Origin: an uncultured Clostridia bacterium
Lineage (GTDB): Bacteria; Bacillota; Clostridia; Oscillospirales; CAG-272
Assembly (NCBI GenBank): GCA_944381085.1
Contig: CALWJX010000003.1
Span: forward strand, 80,616-144,615
Direction: 5' to 3'
DNA: 64,000 nt
Shown here piece by piece: positions 63,558 through 64,000 of this stretch (the stretch's first letter is position 1; the number at the start of each line of letters is the position of its first letter). Under the pieces are notes generated by a model. It ran no database searches and was not told the DNA's origin. It saw only the letters and a program-made list of their open reading frames with translations. The position numbers and the translations under genes are program-made.

Positions 63558-64000
63558 GCTATTTTTTTACTAAAACAGTTCTTAAACGGCTCGCAGATAC
63601 TGACAGAGCAGTGGGATGACAAGCTGCTTGTATTTCTTTATGATGAGTCAGGCTCACCGATTGGAATGCAGTACCGCACGGACAGTATGGCAGAGGGCAC
63701 ATTCTATACATGTCTGTTTGAGAAAAATTTGCAGGGAGATATAATAGCTGTATATAATACGAGCGGAACGAAGCTTGTGTCGTATGTATATGACGCTTGG
63801 GGTAACGTAACGGTAACCAATCATAACGTCAGCGGAACCAACAGCGGAGCGCGGCATAATCCGTTCAGATACAGAGGCTATTACTACGATACCGAGACCG
63901 GTTATTATTACCTCCAGAGTAGGTACTATAACCCTGAATGGGGTAGATTCCTTAATGCGGACAGTTATCTTTCTACAGGTACAGGGTTGCTTGGGTACAA
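63558..64000 (+). pseudogene. Rhs-repeat core fragment, 5'-truncated, running off the window
   Basis: Open from a TAA at 63555-63557. From about 63573 it reads LVFLYDESGSPIGMQYR, KNLQGDIIAVYN, YVYDAWGN, then the conserved Rhs core end PFRYRGYYYDTETGYYYLQSRYYNPEWGRFLNAD, after which toxin C-terminal domains normally begin. No start codon, ribosome binding site or upstream YD-repeat region is present, so this looks like an orphan C-terminal Rhs module. The toxin domain, if any, lies beyond 64000. Rhs proteins are secreted and display polymorphic toxins. Confidence 0.85.

Overview
The window looks like a chromosomal segment of a low-to-mid GC Gram-positive anaerobe of the class Clostridia, probably a gut or other plant-polysaccharide-degrading lineage. 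The evidence is the dense AGGAGG-type ribosome binding sites, the many TTGACA-17-TATAAT promoters, a meso-diaminopimelate dehydrogenase, CCA-encoding tRNA genes, MATE and ABC exporters, Rhs wall-repeat sequence and a large set of glycoside hydrolases. The genus cannot be read from the sequence.

Layout. 1-9.2 kb: the tail of a PHP-type phosphatase, then a carbohydrate block (ROK sugar kinase, two GH43-type proteins, GH95, GH78-like) and a DUF2284 metal-binding protein. 9.2-12.3 kb: a GMP synthase lacking its glutaminase domain, diaminopimelate dehydrogenase and a TIGR04076 protein. 12.5-15.9 kb: an ATPase/FtsX-type ABC pair behind a hairpin leader. 16-21.4 kb: a lipoprotein fusing flavodoxin to aldo-keto reductase, followed by a stretch of damaged genes (alcohol dehydrogenase joined to a beheaded lysR, a frameshifted acetyltransferase, a gutted metal P-type ATPase with intact promoter and operator) and a CsoR-type repressor. 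21.6-26 kb: a TetR regulator and the two-gene ABC exporter it probably controls. 26-34 kb: asnB-gltB-gltD nitrogen assimilation. 34-39 kb: a GNAT, a second ABC pair, a CPBP protease and a DJ-1 protein, then a four-unit 83-bp palindromic tandem array with its own promoter. 39-45 kb: MATE exporter, pgk, tpiA and an O-antigen-ligase-like membrane protein. 45-55 kb: sugar isomerase and FGGY kinase, a left-handed beta-helix protein, a MATE pseudogene, a VOC protein, a GH127-like protein, a serine hydrolase and a GH15-like protein. 55-58 kb: serC and serA (serine synthesis). 58-62 kb: MATE exporter, a solitary relative of the 83-bp element, an ABC exporter and a transposase remnant. 62-64 kb: tRNA-Leu, tRNA-fMet, an AT-rich possible immunity gene and a 5'-truncated Rhs fragment running off the end.

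How it fits together. The glycosidases point to side-chain trimming of pectin and arabinogalactan (rhamnose, fucose, galactose and arabinose bonds are the family-level expectations), with released sugars entering through the ROK and FGGY kinases and lower glycolysis (tpiA, pgk); 3-phosphoglycerate can leave through serA and serC. asnB-gltBD handles amide nitrogen. No sugar transporter is present in the window.

The most unusual items are the promoter-driven tandem array of structured repeats (38816-39196) with a covarying solitary copy (59512-59624), the lipoprotein flavodoxin/aldo-keto reductase fusion, a 41-codon ORF whose promoter carries the same palindrome as the TetR-linked exporter, three families of short dispersed hairpins, and a run of genes broken by what look like simple internal deletions. 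The last could be genome decay or an assembly problem, and I cannot tell which from the sequence alone.
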